Shown: one piece after another, positions 43,068 through 51,309 of the stretch
Position numbering within the stretch: position 1 is the first letter of the stretch
Layout: each line of letters begins with the position of its first letter
Assembly (NCBI GenBank): GCA_023433505.1
Contig: JAEZCO010000024.1
Location: 59,989 to 123,988 of the forward strand
From: Bacillota bacterium
GTDB taxonomy: Bacteria; Bacillota; Clostridia; Acetivibrionales; DTU013
Reading direction: 5' to 3'
DNA: 64,000 nucleotides
Notes under the pieces: generated by a model
Told to the model about the DNA's origin: nothing
The model's input: only the letters and a program-made list of their open reading frames with translations
Database searches by the model: none
Position numbers and translations under genes: made by a program

Positions 43068-43494
43068 TCGCTTCACCACCCATTTCATTCTCGCGGGCTA
43101 CGAATTTGCACTTCATGGGAAGCTTGTGCATTGCAAGTCTCATTGCTTCCCTTGCAGTTTCTTCCGGAACTCCCGCAATTTCAAACAACACTCTTCCGGG
43201 TTTCACTACGGCTACCCAGTATTCCGGTGATCCTTTACCGCTACCCATACGGGTTTCGGCAGGTTTCTTTGTTACCGGTTTGTCCGGGAATATCTTTATC
43301 CAAACCTGACCGCCTCTTTTAATGAAACGTGTCATTGCAATTCTGGCCGCTTCGATCTGATTACTGGTGACCCATGCCGGCTCTGTAGCCTGCAAGCCGA
43401 ACTCGCCATTGGAAATGACAAATCCTCTGGTGGCCTTGCCCGTCATTCTGCCTCTATGGACCCTTCTGCGTTTAACTCTTTTCGGCATTAACAT
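43054..43494 (-). CDS. rplP: 50S ribosomal protein L16
   Basis: 146 residues: MLMPKRVKRRRVHRGRMTGK, KRGGQVWIKIFPDKPVTKKP and MGSGKGSPEYWVAVVKPGR. It organises the A-site region of the 50S. Its start overlaps the rpsC stop by one base. Confidence 0.98.
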   Translation of the reverse strand: MLMPKRVKRRRVHRGRMTGKATRGFVISNGEFGLQATEPAWVTSNQIEAARIAMTRFIKRGGQVWIKIFPDKPVTKKPAETRMGSGKGSPEYWVAVVKPGRVLFEIAGVPEETAREAMRLAMHKLPMKCKFVARENEMGGEANEGQ

Positions 43495-44162
43495 TATCGA
43501 TCTCCTCCTTCCGCTTTCCTTTCTCTCTTGACAGCAGGAAGAACTTCGCCTTTATATATCCAAACCTTAACTCCCAGTTTTCCGTATGTCGTGTCCGCTT
43601 CAGCAAAGCCATAGTCGATATCCGCTCTTAATGTCTGCAGCGGAATGGTACCTTCATGATAGTGCTCGCTTCTTGCAATTTCTGCTCCGCCAAGTCTTCC
43701 GGCAACAGCAGTCTTGATTCCTTTTGCGCCGATTTTCATTGCCCTTGACATCGACTGCTTCATTGCTCTTCTGAAAGAAATTCTCTTTTCAAGCTGTGAA
43801 GCGATGTTCTCAGCAACCAGCTGAGCGTCGACCTCGGGTACTTTTATCTCGGTAATGTTTATCAGGACGTTCTTTCCGGTAAGCTTTTCAACTTCCTTCC
43901 TGAGATCCTCGATACCGGCTCCGCCTTTGCCTATTACCAGGCCCGGCTTTGCGGTATGAACATTTACCTTGATCTTGTTTGCAGCTCTTTCTATCTCAAT
44001 TCTGGAAATACCGGAGATAAAAAGCCTCTTCTTTATATATTTCCTTATCTTGACGTCTTCTACTAAAAGCTCGCTGAAGTTCTTTTTATTCGCGTACCAT
44101 TTAGTATCCCAGTCCTTGATTATACCTATTCTCAACCCGTGTGGATTTACCTTCTGGCCCAT
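43494..44162 (-). CDS. rpsC: 30S ribosomal protein S3
   Basis: 222 residues: MGQKVNPHGLRIGIIKDWDT, KH domain with KPGLVIGKGGAGIEDLRKEV (GxxG, about 75-94) and GRLGGAEIARSEHYHEGTIP. It forms the mRNA entry with S4 and S5. Confidence 0.98.
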   Translation of the reverse strand: MGQKVNPHGLRIGIIKDWDTKWYANKKNFSELLVEDVKIRKYIKKRLFISGISRIEIERAANKIKVNVHTAKPGLVIGKGGAGIEDLRKEVEKLTGKNVLINITEIKVPEVDAQLVAENIASQLEKRISFRRAMKQSMSRAMKIGAKGIKTAVAGRLGGAEIARSEHYHEGTIPLQTLRADIDYGFAEADTTYGKLGVKVWIYKGEVLPAVKRERKAEGGDR

Positions 44163-44181
44163 CTTCCAACCTCCTTCTCGC

Positions 44182-44658
44182 CTATTTTCTTTCCTTGAGA
44201 ACCAATGTTATATGGCTTGTTCTTTTCCTTATCCTGTTCGCTCTGCCTTGTGCCCTTGGCATGAGCCTCTTCAATGTAGGACCTTGCGTTGCGAAAGCTT
44301 CTGCTACAAAAAGTTCGTCTCTGTTGAGTCCGTTATTGTTTGACGCATTGGCTTCTGCAGATTTCAAAAGCTTTAACAAAATCTCAGATGCTGCTTTCGG
44401 TGTATATTTTACTATACCTATCGCCTCATCGATACCTTTATCTTTTATGAGATCGAGCACAATTTTGACTTTTCTGGATGAAATCCTGACATGCTTAAGA
44501 ATTGCCCTTCCTTCATCTTTGCCGATTCCTAAGGCCTTCTTTTCCTTTTTTGTAAGGAGAGCGGGCTTTTTGAACTGCCTGTGAATGGCACTATATTCTT
44601 CCACTAATTTATCTTTTTCGCTAAGAAGCTCTTCCTTTGACCTTACCTTCTTCTCCAA
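44182..44658 (-). CDS. rplV: 50S ribosomal protein L22 with long N-terminal extension
   Basis: 158 residues, about 45 more than usual L22. The core, from about residue 50 (GRAILKHVRISSRKVKIVLD), ends PRAQGRANRIRKRTSHITLV. The extra N-terminus is charged (EKKVRSKEELLSEKDKLVEE) and likely helical. It starts at a TTG with a perfect AAAGGAGG eight bases before it, and no equally good site lies closer to the core, so the extension is translated. L22 lines the exit tunnel. Confidence 0.95.
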   Translation of the reverse strand: MEKKVRSKEELLSEKDKLVEEYSAIHRQFKKPALLTKKEKKALGIGKDEGRAILKHVRISSRKVKIVLDLIKDKGIDEAIGIVKYTPKAASEILLKLLKSAEANASNNNGLNRDELFVAEAFATQGPTLKRLMPRAQGRANRIRKRTSHITLVLKERK

Positions 44659-44754
44659 CTGGTATTCCTCCTTTCGGTACTAAGCTTGTTACCTGGTCAT
44701 ACTACTTACTGTTTTAATTGTTCAATCAATTGAACTGTTTTTTACCCGTCAAGA

Positions 44755-45039
44755 CTACTTGAGTGCCGTAGTTTTTTCGGTGTGATGTCCATGTCCTTTG
44801 AAAGTCCTTGTCGGTGCAAACTCCCCAAGCTTATGGCCCACCATATCTTCAGTTATATAAACCGGAACATGCTTTCTTCCGTCATGTACTGCTATAGTAT
44901 GTCCAACCATCTGAGGGTAAATTGTGGATGCCCTCGCCCAGCTTTTCAGTACTTTCTTGTCGTTTACCTTGTTCATGTCCTCTACTTTTTTCAAAAGCCT
45001 GGCATCTACATAAGGTCCCTTTTTCAACGATCTGCTCAT
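44755..45039 (-). CDS. rpsS: 30S ribosomal protein S19
   Basis: 94 residues: MSRSLKKGPYVDARLLKKVE, WARASTIYPQMVGHTIAVHD and VGHKLGEFAPTRTFKGH. It contacts the 50S in the head bridge. Confidence 0.98.
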   Translation of the reverse strand: MSRSLKKGPYVDARLLKKVEDMNKVNDKKVLKSWARASTIYPQMVGHTIAVHDGRKHVPVYITEDMVGHKLGEFAPTRTFKGHGHHTEKTTALK

Positions 45040-45106
45040 ACGGTATTAGTCCTCCTTTCATCACTTTCGGAAATCCTTGACTCCGGATCTCCTTAGAGTT
45101 ACAAGA

Positions 45107-45940
45107 TTACTTCTGATTCCTTCTCTTCACGATAAACTTGTCTGATTTGTTCTTCTTCTTTCTGGTCTTGTATCCCAGTGTTGGCTTGCCCCAAGGAGTG
45201 ACCGGACTGGGTCTTCCTATAGGTGACTTACCTTCACCACCACCGTGAGGATGGTCTACAGGATTCATTACCACACCGCGGACTGTAGGTCTGACACCCA
45301 TCCATCTTTTTCTTCCTGCCTTACCGATGGAGATGTTCTCATTATCCAGATTGCTGACCTGTCCTATGGTTGCTTTACAAATCATTCGGATCATTCTTAC
45401 TTCACCGGAAGGAAGCCTAACCTGAGCATAATCGCCTTCCTTAGCCATCAACTGAGCTGCATTGCCTGCGGCCCTTACCAGCTGTCCGCCCTTACCCGGC
45501 TTCAATTCCACATTATGGATCAGGGTACCGACGGGTATGTTCATCAACGGCAGCGCATTACCCGGCTTGATATCGGCTTTTTCGCCGGATTCAACCATGT
45601 CTCCCTCTTTCAGGGTCACAGGCGCCAGGATATATCTTTTCTCACCGTCTAAATAGTGAAGAAGCGCAATATTTGCAGTCCTGTTGGGATCATATTCGAT
45701 GGCGGCAACTTTGGCCATGATGCCGTCTTTATCTCTTTTAAAATCGATGATTCTGTATTTCTGTTTTGCTCCGCCACCATGGTGACGTACGGTGATCCTA
45801 CCGTATGAATTTCTTCCGCCTGACTTGTTGAGAGTTTCCAATAATGACTTTTCCGGTTCTTTTTTGGAGACTCCTTCGAAAGTCGAAACCGTCATATATC
45901 TTCTAGCGGGAGAAGTAGGACTATACTTTTTTACTGCCAT
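45107..45940 (-). CDS. rplB: 50S ribosomal protein L2
   Basis: 277 residues: KKYSPTSPARRYMTVSTFEG and the peptidyl-transferase-near MNPVDHPHGGGEGKSPIGRP with the conserved His. It is one of the most conserved 50S proteins and is needed for subunit joining. Confidence 0.98.
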   Translation of the reverse strand: MAVKKYSPTSPARRYMTVSTFEGVSKKEPEKSLLETLNKSGGRNSYGRITVRHHGGGAKQKYRIIDFKRDKDGIMAKVAAIEYDPNRTANIALLHYLDGEKRYILAPVTLKEGDMVESGEKADIKPGNALPLMNIPVGTLIHNVELKPGKGGQLVRAAGNAAQLMAKEGDYAQVRLPSGEVRMIRMICKATIGQVSNLDNENISIGKAGRKRWMGVRPTVRGVVMNPVDHPHGGGEGKSPIGRPSPVTPWGKPTLGYKTRKKKNKSDKFIVKRRNQK

Positions 45941-45958
45941 TTCTTCTCACTCCTTGCT

Positions 45959-46312
45959 TTATTGTGTTAAACCGTATTCTTCAATATTGGTTTTATATTT
46001 CTTGTTGCCGACAGCTTCCTTGCCGCCCTTGATAAGATAAACTTCAGCTTTCGGATCAAGGTCGATCTTAACAACAGCCTTTTTCCAATCGGCTCTCGGG
46101 CCTACATGAACACCCATTCTTTTGGTTTTTCCTTCGTACTTCAGCGTGTTCACCTTCAGGACCTTTACCTGGAAAAGTCTTTCCACAGCCTGTCTGATCT
46201 CGGTTTTTGTTGCGTCGATGTCAACGATGAAGGTGTATTTGCCGCTTGCTACCTCAGCGTTGCTTTTTTCGGTTATGAACGGCCTTTTGATAATATCTTC
46301 AGGACTTCTCAT
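45959..46312 (-). CDS. rplW: 50S ribosomal protein L23
   Basis: 117 residues: SPEDIIKRPFITEKSNAEVA, YTFIVDIDATKTEIRQAVER and TLKYEGKTKRMGVHVGPRAD. It lies at the exit tunnel as a trigger factor dock. Its start overlaps the rplD stop by one base. Confidence 0.98.
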   Translation of the reverse strand: MRSPEDIIKRPFITEKSNAEVASGKYTFIVDIDATKTEIRQAVERLFQVKVLKVNTLKYEGKTKRMGVHVGPRADWKKAVVKIDLDPKAEVYLIKGGKEAVGNKKYKTNIEEYGLTQ

Positions 46313-46935
46313 TACGCATACACCTCCTCGACTTTGGCTACCGCAGCCTTGGTTATAATGAACTTTTCATGCTTTAATATGTCGAATACGTTTATGGTAT
46401 TGACGAAAGCAGTCTTTACGCCGGGGATATTCCTGGCTGATTTCTCAACGGCATCATTCTTTCCGTCGATCACGATGAGAACGCTTGAACCCACCTTCAG
46501 GCTGTTCAAAACATTCACCATCTGTTTGGTCTTTATATTCTCGAAGGTCAATGCATCAAGAACCATCAATTCATTTTCGTTTACCTTGGAAGAAAGAGCG
46601 GATTTAAGCGCCAGCTTTTTCAATTTCTTGGGTAAAGTATAATTGTAGCTTCTGGGCTTCGGCCCCAATACGATTCCACCCTTTATCCATTGAGCGGAAC
46701 GAATGCTGCCCTGTCTTGCACGGCCTGTGCCTTTTTGTCTCCACGGCTTGATTCCGCCGCCTCTTACTTCACTTTTTGTCTTGGTAGACTGTGTACCCTG
46801 CCTCTTATTGGCTAATTGGTTTTGAACTGCGAGATGAACAGCATTGGCGTTTACTTCCACGCCGAATATCGTATCGATTAACTCAATATTTCCTACTGTC
46901 TCACCCTTCATATTGTATAAATCAACTTTTGGCAT
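46312..46935 (-). CDS. rplD: 50S ribosomal protein L4
   Basis: 207 residues: VDLYNMKGETVGNIELIDTI, and the tunnel loop QKGTGRARQGSIRSAQWIKG (about 70-89). In E. coli, L4 also represses the S10 operon through its leader; whether the leader here responds to L4 is not known. Confidence 0.98.
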   Translation of the reverse strand: MPKVDLYNMKGETVGNIELIDTIFGVEVNANAVHLAVQNQLANKRQGTQSTKTKSEVRGGGIKPWRQKGTGRARQGSIRSAQWIKGGIVLGPKPRSYNYTLPKKLKKLALKSALSSKVNENELMVLDALTFENIKTKQMVNVLNSLKVGSSVLIVIDGKNDAVEKSARNIPGVKTAFVNTINVFDILKHEKFIITKAAVAKVEEVYA

Positions 46936-46959
46936 TATTGCTTCCTCCCTTCGTCCGTA

Positions 46960-47598
46960 TTACTTGCCCGATTTAACGGTTTCCCTGATTACCAGCAAAC
47001 CGCCCTTGGGACCGGGAACTGCACCCTTCACAAGCAGCAGGTTTCTCTCTGCATCAACTTTAACAACCGTAAGATTCTGCACGGTGATTTTATCAACACC
47101 CATATGTCCGGGCAGTCTCTTTCCTTTGAAAACCCTTGCAGGGCTGGTGTTCGATCCCATTGATCCGACTCTTCTGTGATACATGGAACCGTGGGTTTCG
47201 GGACCGCCGGATTGACCGTATCTTTTGATGGTACCCTGGAAGCCTTTACCTTTGGAGATACCGCTTACGTCAATCTTGTCACCGTCCTGGAACATATCTG
47301 AAACCTTGATTTCCTGGCCGACTTCGTATTTATCGACATCGTTGATTCGAAATTCCCGCAAATATTTTCTTACAGGTACTTTTACCTTTGCAAACAAGCC
47401 TTTTTCCGGCTTATTCAATCTTTTTTCCGATACGTCTCCGAAGCCTACCTTCAAAGACGAATAACCGTCATTCTCGATGTCCTTCTTCTGGACAACCGGG
47501 CAGGGACCTGCCTGAATCACGGTAACCGGCAACGACAGTCCGTTTTCATTGAAAACCTGTGTCATTCCTACTTTCTTTCCAAGTATGAATTTATTCAT
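46960..47598 (-). CDS. rplC: 50S ribosomal protein L3
   Basis: 212 residues: NKFILGKKVGMTQVFNENGL and SKGKGFQGTIKRYGQSGGPE with GSIG-like loop MGSNTSPARVFKGKRLPGHM. It is an early 50S assembly protein reaching the peptidyl transferase centre. Confidence 0.98.
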   Translation of the reverse strand: MNKFILGKKVGMTQVFNENGLSLPVTVIQAGPCPVVQKKDIENDGYSSLKVGFGDVSEKRLNKPEKGLFAKVKVPVRKYLREFRINDVDKYEVGQEIKVSDMFQDGDKIDVSGISKGKGFQGTIKRYGQSGGPETHGSMYHRRVGSMGSNTSPARVFKGKRLPGHMGVDKITVQNLTVVKVDAERNLLLVKGAVPGPKGGLLVIRETVKSGK

Positions 47599-47666
47599 TA
47601 ACTCTACCTCCCAGTATCATTGGTTCACAATCTCTTGCGAACATAATCCTTTATCCTGCTTACACC

Positions 47667-47978
47667 TTAAAGCTTTATTTCAATATCCACACCCGCCGGC
47701 AAATCCAGTCTCATCAGAGCATCAACTGTTTTCGGAGTAGGCAGCAGTATGTCGATAAGTCTCTTGTGGGTTCTCATTTCGAACTGCTCACGTGCATCCT
47801 TGTACTTGTGAGGAGCCCTCAATATCGTGATTATTTCTTTTTCGGTCGGCAGCGGTACCGGCCCCGAAACCTGTGCCCCAGTTCTCTTCGCAGTCTCGAC
47901 AATTTTTTCGGCCGACTGGTCTAGAATCTGGTGGTCAAATGCTTTCAATCTGATTCTGATTTTTTGTTTGTTTGCCAT
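47667..47978 (-). CDS. rpsJ: 30S ribosomal protein S10
   Basis: 103 residues from the ATG at 47978 (MANKQKIRIRLKAFDHQILD), with AGGAGG seven bases before it; the open frame upstream to 48047 is not translated. The end RLDLPAGVDIEIKL is typical. In antitermination complexes S10 is also NusE. It is first gene of the long ribosomal operon and follows a 353-base leader. Confidence 0.98.
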   Translation of the reverse strand: MANKQKIRIRLKAFDHQILDQSAEKIVETAKRTGAQVSGPVPLPTEKEIITILRAPHKYKDAREQFEMRTHKRLIDILLPTPKTVDALMRLDLPAGVDIEIKL

Positions 47979-48331
47979 ACAATAACCTCCTATTAATGTT
48001 GGGGACACACCTTGCTGAACAAGGGGCATTCCTTTTTCAGAGTTCAATCCCCTGAATCGTTACGTACAACAAGCTTTTTTCTGTACACTATGCCGGGTGT
48101 TTCCTGTTAAGCTATTTAAAAACCCAGGATTCTTACAAAGCCGATAAGGGCTTGTAAAACCTGGGCTGTACTTAACGTTTCAATCGGCGCGGAACTACCC
48201 GCGACGGCAAAGAATACCCGCCAAATGTACAGTGACTTGTCGCCCGGTTTCATGAATCGGACATTCTCCCTGGAAGTTCCCTATTTCAACGAATAGCAAT
48301 CTCCCAATTCATCGTATGTCATGTCACAGCA
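47979..48331 (-). promoter_or_regulatory. Long structured 5' leader of the S10 operon
   Basis: It runs from the predicted start of transcription (about 48331) to the rpsJ start. Besides the terminator hairpin (48117-48166), it has a closing pair gggaacttcc (about 48279) with gggtagttcc (about 48193) that brackets many smaller GC-rich stems. There is no ORF with a good start. A leader with a stem, a terminator and then the ribosome binding site suggests ribosomal-protein-controlled attenuation. Confidence 0.55.
48117..48166 (-). terminator. Intrinsic terminator inside the rpsJ leader (candidate attenuator)
   Basis: On minus: agcccaggttttacaagccc, a short loop, then ggctttgtaagaatcctggg followed by ttttt. 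It is downstream of the promoter at 48338-48366 and upstream of rpsJ, so it would stop the operon's own transcript unless read through. Confidence 0.7.
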
Positions 48332-48337
48332 AGAGAT

Positions 48338-48366
48338 ATTGTACTATACTATGAAATATTTTGCAA
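48338..48366 (-). promoter_or_regulatory. Sigma-A promoter of the S10 operon
   Basis: On minus TTGCAA (-35, 48361-48366), exactly 17 bases, then TACAAT (-10, 48338-48343). It is the best promoter upstream of rpsJ and predicts a start near 48331. Confidence 0.7.
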
Positions 48367-48455
48367 GGATTTTTTATTTTATTTTTATTTCCATAATTCT
48401 ACATAGTTGAAGCCGATATTTTTGCAAAAGATTCTTCTAATTATTTCCGTTTATC

Positions 48456-48743
48456 TTACTCTCTTACCCTGCTTTTCGTTTTGTTGTTTTCACCGTAAAC
48501 AGGGCCGGTTTCAGTACCATTGACATGGGCGCCGCTTTTACTGTTTTGCTCCTGCCTTATTAGTTTTTCCAGCTCCAACTGGTTCCTGCTTCTCACTTCC
48601 TCAGCCCTGACAAGGGCATCAGCCTTTATCTGCTCTACCTTCAGCTTATATTTTGTGATGGAGTCGGTCAATTTTATTGCAATAACAACAACGAAAACAA
48701 CTGCAATGGCAAATATGGGTATAAGCTTTCCATCAATATGCAT
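48456..48743 (-). CDS. Small single-span membrane protein with cytoplasmic coiled coil
   Basis: 95 residues from the ATG at 48743, which has AGGTG four bases upstream; the longer frame to 48812 has no such site. There is one hydrophobic span (LIPIFAIAVVFVVVIAIKL, about 6-24), then a charged helix likely to form a coiled coil (KLKVEQIKADALVRAEEVRS) and a polar tail. I do not recognise a family. It stands alone between lacI and the S10 promoter. Confidence 0.6.
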   Translation of the reverse strand: MHIDGKLIPIFAIAVVFVVVIAIKLTDSITKYKLKVEQIKADALVRAEEVRSRNQLELEKLIRQEQNSKSGAHVNGTETGPVYGENNKTKSRVRE

Positions 48744-48908
48744 AACACACCTCAATCCGTTTATTCTATAAACAGATTTTAACATACAACGCGGATTATT
48801 GCTATTGCGCATTTATTTATCCGGCAATGTCCTCCGGAATACCCCTTTATTCCATCTGTGCCCTGCGCAATAATTCACCTCATCATAAGCATAGATTCCC
48901 TGCAGCGG

Positions 48909-49931
48909 TTATTTTCTGGCATCGATATGCTTTGTACTGCCCCGTACTTTTAATACGGGATCAAAGATTATAAAGCTGTTGCTGCCGTTTTTTTTCTCGA
49001 TGGCCTGCAAGACCTGATTTACAGCTTCATCCGCAAGCTTTTTTACAGGCTGCTCAATGGATGTTAACGGAGGAGTCAGAAAATCTGTGATGAAAATATC
49101 ATCGTATCCTACCAGGGACAGGTTATCGGGAATGGAAAGGTTATAAAAGCTTGCCTGCTTATAAACGCCGAGGGCCATCATATCGTTAAAGGCAAAAATC
49201 GCTGTGACACCGCTTCCAAGAAGGTACGGCAACGCCTCCATACCGCTTTCCCTGTGGAAATCACCTTCAAAGATGAGATTGTCCTGGATAGGGATTCCCG
49301 CATCATCCAATGCCGCCTTATATCCGTTCAGCCGTTCAATAGAGCTGTGAACATTGACAGGCCCCGTAATACAGCCGATGATTCTGTGTCCGAGGTTGAT
49401 AAGGTGCTGGGTGGCAAGGTAGCCCCCAAGCTGCTGGTTGACAACAACAGTAGCGCCGGTATCGACATCCAGCTTTCTGTCTACCACAATAAAAGGGGTC
49501 CCCGAATTTGCAATAAGCTTCTGGATATCCCTCAAATGCTCGTCGATGGAATTGGATAAAATGACAATAATGGCATCTACATTACGGTCAAGAAAAATAT
49601 TAATATACTCAATGTCCCGGTTAGCCATATCATGGGTATTTCCGTAGAGCACATTATAGCCATACCGGTAGCAGGCCTGCTCTATGAGCTTGGAAAGCTC
49701 TGAAAAGTAGATGTTGCTGATATCCGGAAGGATCAGTCCAATGGTCCGGGTGGTTTTTGTCACCATACTCATGGCAATATGATTGGGCCTGTATTGCAGC
49801 TTTTCGACCACCTCCAGAATTTGTTTCCTGGTCTTTTCGGAAATATTGCTTTTCTTGCCATTCAAAACGAGAGAAACGGCGGTTGTGGATACGCCAGCCG
49901 CCACTGCCACATCTTTTATCGTTGCACGCAA
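48909..49931 (-). CDS. LacI-family transcriptional regulator (RbsR-like)
   Basis: 340 residues from a TTG at 49931 with GGAGG eight bases before it (MRATIKDVAVAAGVSTTAVS). The HTH and hinge (IAMSMVTKTTRTIGLILPD) are typical, followed by a periplasmic-binding-protein-like sugar domain (TAIFAFNDMMALGVYKQA). It lies behind the sugar kinase on minus, opposite the ABC operon. Two LacI-type palindromes at 50970 and 51166 are its likely targets. Confidence 0.92.
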   Translation of the reverse strand: MRATIKDVAVAAGVSTTAVSLVLNGKKSNISEKTRKQILEVVEKLQYRPNHIAMSMVTKTTRTIGLILPDISNIYFSELSKLIEQACYRYGYNVLYGNTHDMANRDIEYINIFLDRNVDAIIVILSNSIDEHLRDIQKLIANSGTPFIVVDRKLDVDTGATVVVNQQLGGYLATQHLINLGHRIIGCITGPVNVHSSIERLNGYKAALDDAGIPIQDNLIFEGDFHRESGMEALPYLLGSGVTAIFAFNDMMALGVYKQASFYNLSIPDNLSLVGYDDIFITDFLTPPLTSIEQPVKKLADEAVNQVLQAIEKKNGSNSFIIFDPVLKVRGSTKHIDARK

Positions 49932-50059
49932 TGCAGTCGCCTCCAATATAAAAAAACTTTATTACACCTTTAATTATAGCTTACATTGATTACCTATATA
50001 AATAGATTACTTACATAAATCTGTAAATCCGAATACCACAGCGTACTTTTTCCGGACCG

Positions 50060-50959
50060 TCAGGCTTTTGCCAAAGGCAGTCCGCTGGTTTCCACCTCGT
50101 GCAAATAGGGTATTGAGTCGGACGCGCCATGGCGGGATACGGCAATAGATGAGGCTATTGACGCCTTTCGCAGGCAAACGTCCACAGGATCTCCGCCGGC
50201 ATGGGAGGCCAAAAAATATCCCGTAAAAGTATCGCCGGCAGCTGTCGTATCCAATACCTTAACATCATAGATCCCATGACGGTACAGGTTCACCCCGTCG
50301 CTATAGAGAGCGCCCTTTTTCCCCAGAGTAAGAATTACCACCGTATCGGGGTATCTCTCATGCATTTTTTTCAGAATATTTTCCTCAACCTTTTCTCCGG
50401 TTATTTCAAACCCTTCTATTTCATTCATTATCATAAGGTCCACCAGGTGAAGGGGGTAATCAAGGATCCCGGCTGTAATGGGCGACGGGTTGAAGGCGAT
50501 TTTCATGCCTTTCCCCTTTGCCTGTTCCATAATGTAAGGGATATTGTTAATCTCATTCTGCAGAAGTACATAGTCGCCGGACGTAAAATGGCCTAACGCC
50601 TGTTGTACCGATGTATTGTCAATTTTCCGGTTTGCACCGGGAAAATATAAAATACTGTTTTGTCCCTTCTTATCTACTTGAATAATTGCATGTCCGGTAT
50701 TATTTTCACTGACGGTTACAAGCCCTGCCTCTACGCCGCTTTCTTTAAGACCTTCCACAAGGTGTACTCCGTCCCGGCCGATCATTCCCGCCATACTGCA
50801 GGCAGCATTGGCCCTCCCCAGCGCAATGGCCTGGTTCATCCCCTTACCTCCGCTGAAAAGCTGAAAGCTGTGGGACATGATTGTTTCTCCCGGTTGTACA
50901 ATATGCTCTACCTGATAAACATAATCCAGATTTAACGACCCGTAACATAATATTTTCAT
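50060..50959 (-). CDS. rbsK: Ribokinase-like sugar kinase (PfkB family)
   Basis: 299 residues from the ATG at 50959 (MKILCYGSLNLDYVYQVEHI), preceded by AAAGG; a GTG two codons earlier is possible. It has the substrate motif SGGKGMNQAIALGRA (about 37-51) and the C-terminal DTTAAGDTFTGYFLAS (about 237-252, catalytic Asp). It should phosphorylate ribose or a similar sugar brought in by the adjacent ABC transporter. It probably shares a transcript with the LacI gene 128 bases downstream. Confidence 0.85.
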   Translation of the reverse strand: MKILCYGSLNLDYVYQVEHIVQPGETIMSHSFQLFSGGKGMNQAIALGRANAACSMAGMIGRDGVHLVEGLKESGVEAGLVTVSENNTGHAIIQVDKKGQNSILYFPGANRKIDNTSVQQALGHFTSGDYVLLQNEINNIPYIMEQAKGKGMKIAFNPSPITAGILDYPLHLVDLMIMNEIEGFEITGEKVEENILKKMHERYPDTVVILTLGKKGALYSDGVNLYRHGIYDVKVLDTTAAGDTFTGYFLASHAGGDPVDVCLRKASIASSIAVSRHGASDSIPYLHEVETSGLPLAKA

Positions 50960-50969
50960 ATTCACCTTT

Positions 50970-50983
50970 GTAAAACGTTTTAT
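50970..50983. promoter_or_regulatory. LacI-family operator 1
   Basis: The perfect palindrome taaaacgtttta (50971-50982) is of the form bound by LacI/GalR regulators. It lies about 10-23 bases after the predicted transcription start of the kinase gene, where bound repressor would block it. Confidence 0.7.
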
Positions 50984-50999
50984 TAGATTCTATGGAAAT

Positions 51000-51028
51000 A
51001 TTATATTTTATGATCAACAGCGTGTCAA
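51000..51028 (-). promoter_or_regulatory. Sigma-A promoter of rbsK-lacI
   Basis: On minus TTGACA (51023-51028), 17 bases, TATAAT (51000-51005): both consensus boxes perfect. It drives the kinase and probably the LacI gene. Confidence 0.85.
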
Positions 51029-51086
51029 TATCTTAAAGATACCCGAATTGGCAAAAAATATATTGTATGTATTGCACAAATTCGCA

Positions 51087-51115
51087 TTGACATTGCCTAA
51101 TTTTTTATGTAATAT
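51087..51115 (+). promoter_or_regulatory. Sigma-A promoter of the ribose-type operon
   Basis: TTGACA (51087-51092), 17 bases, TAATAT (51110-51115). Predicted start near 51122, leaving a leader of about 190 bases before the UroD-family gene. The leader contains ggatactcaggcaatacctg and a LacI-type operator. Confidence 0.8.
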
Positions 51116-51165
51116 GATATTAAAAGAGCCAAAATTCTTAGGGTAAAATTTTAATTTATAGTTTA

Positions 51166-51179
51166 GTAAAACGTTGTAC
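51166..51179. promoter_or_regulatory. LacI-family operator 2
   Basis: gtaaaacgttgtac matches operator 1 (gtaaaacgttttat) at 11 of 14 positions and is a near-palindrome. It lies about 45 bases after the plus-strand start, a roadblock position. Confidence 0.65.
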
Positions 51180-51309
51180 TTAAGGGTTTTATGGATACTC
51201 AGGCAATACCTGGGCAAGAAAAACCCGAATCCATGTTGCAGAAAGTCTCAAAAGGAATAAAAGATCAAGTATTCCCGCATAATCTTTGTAAATAAAGAAA
51301 GGAGTATTT

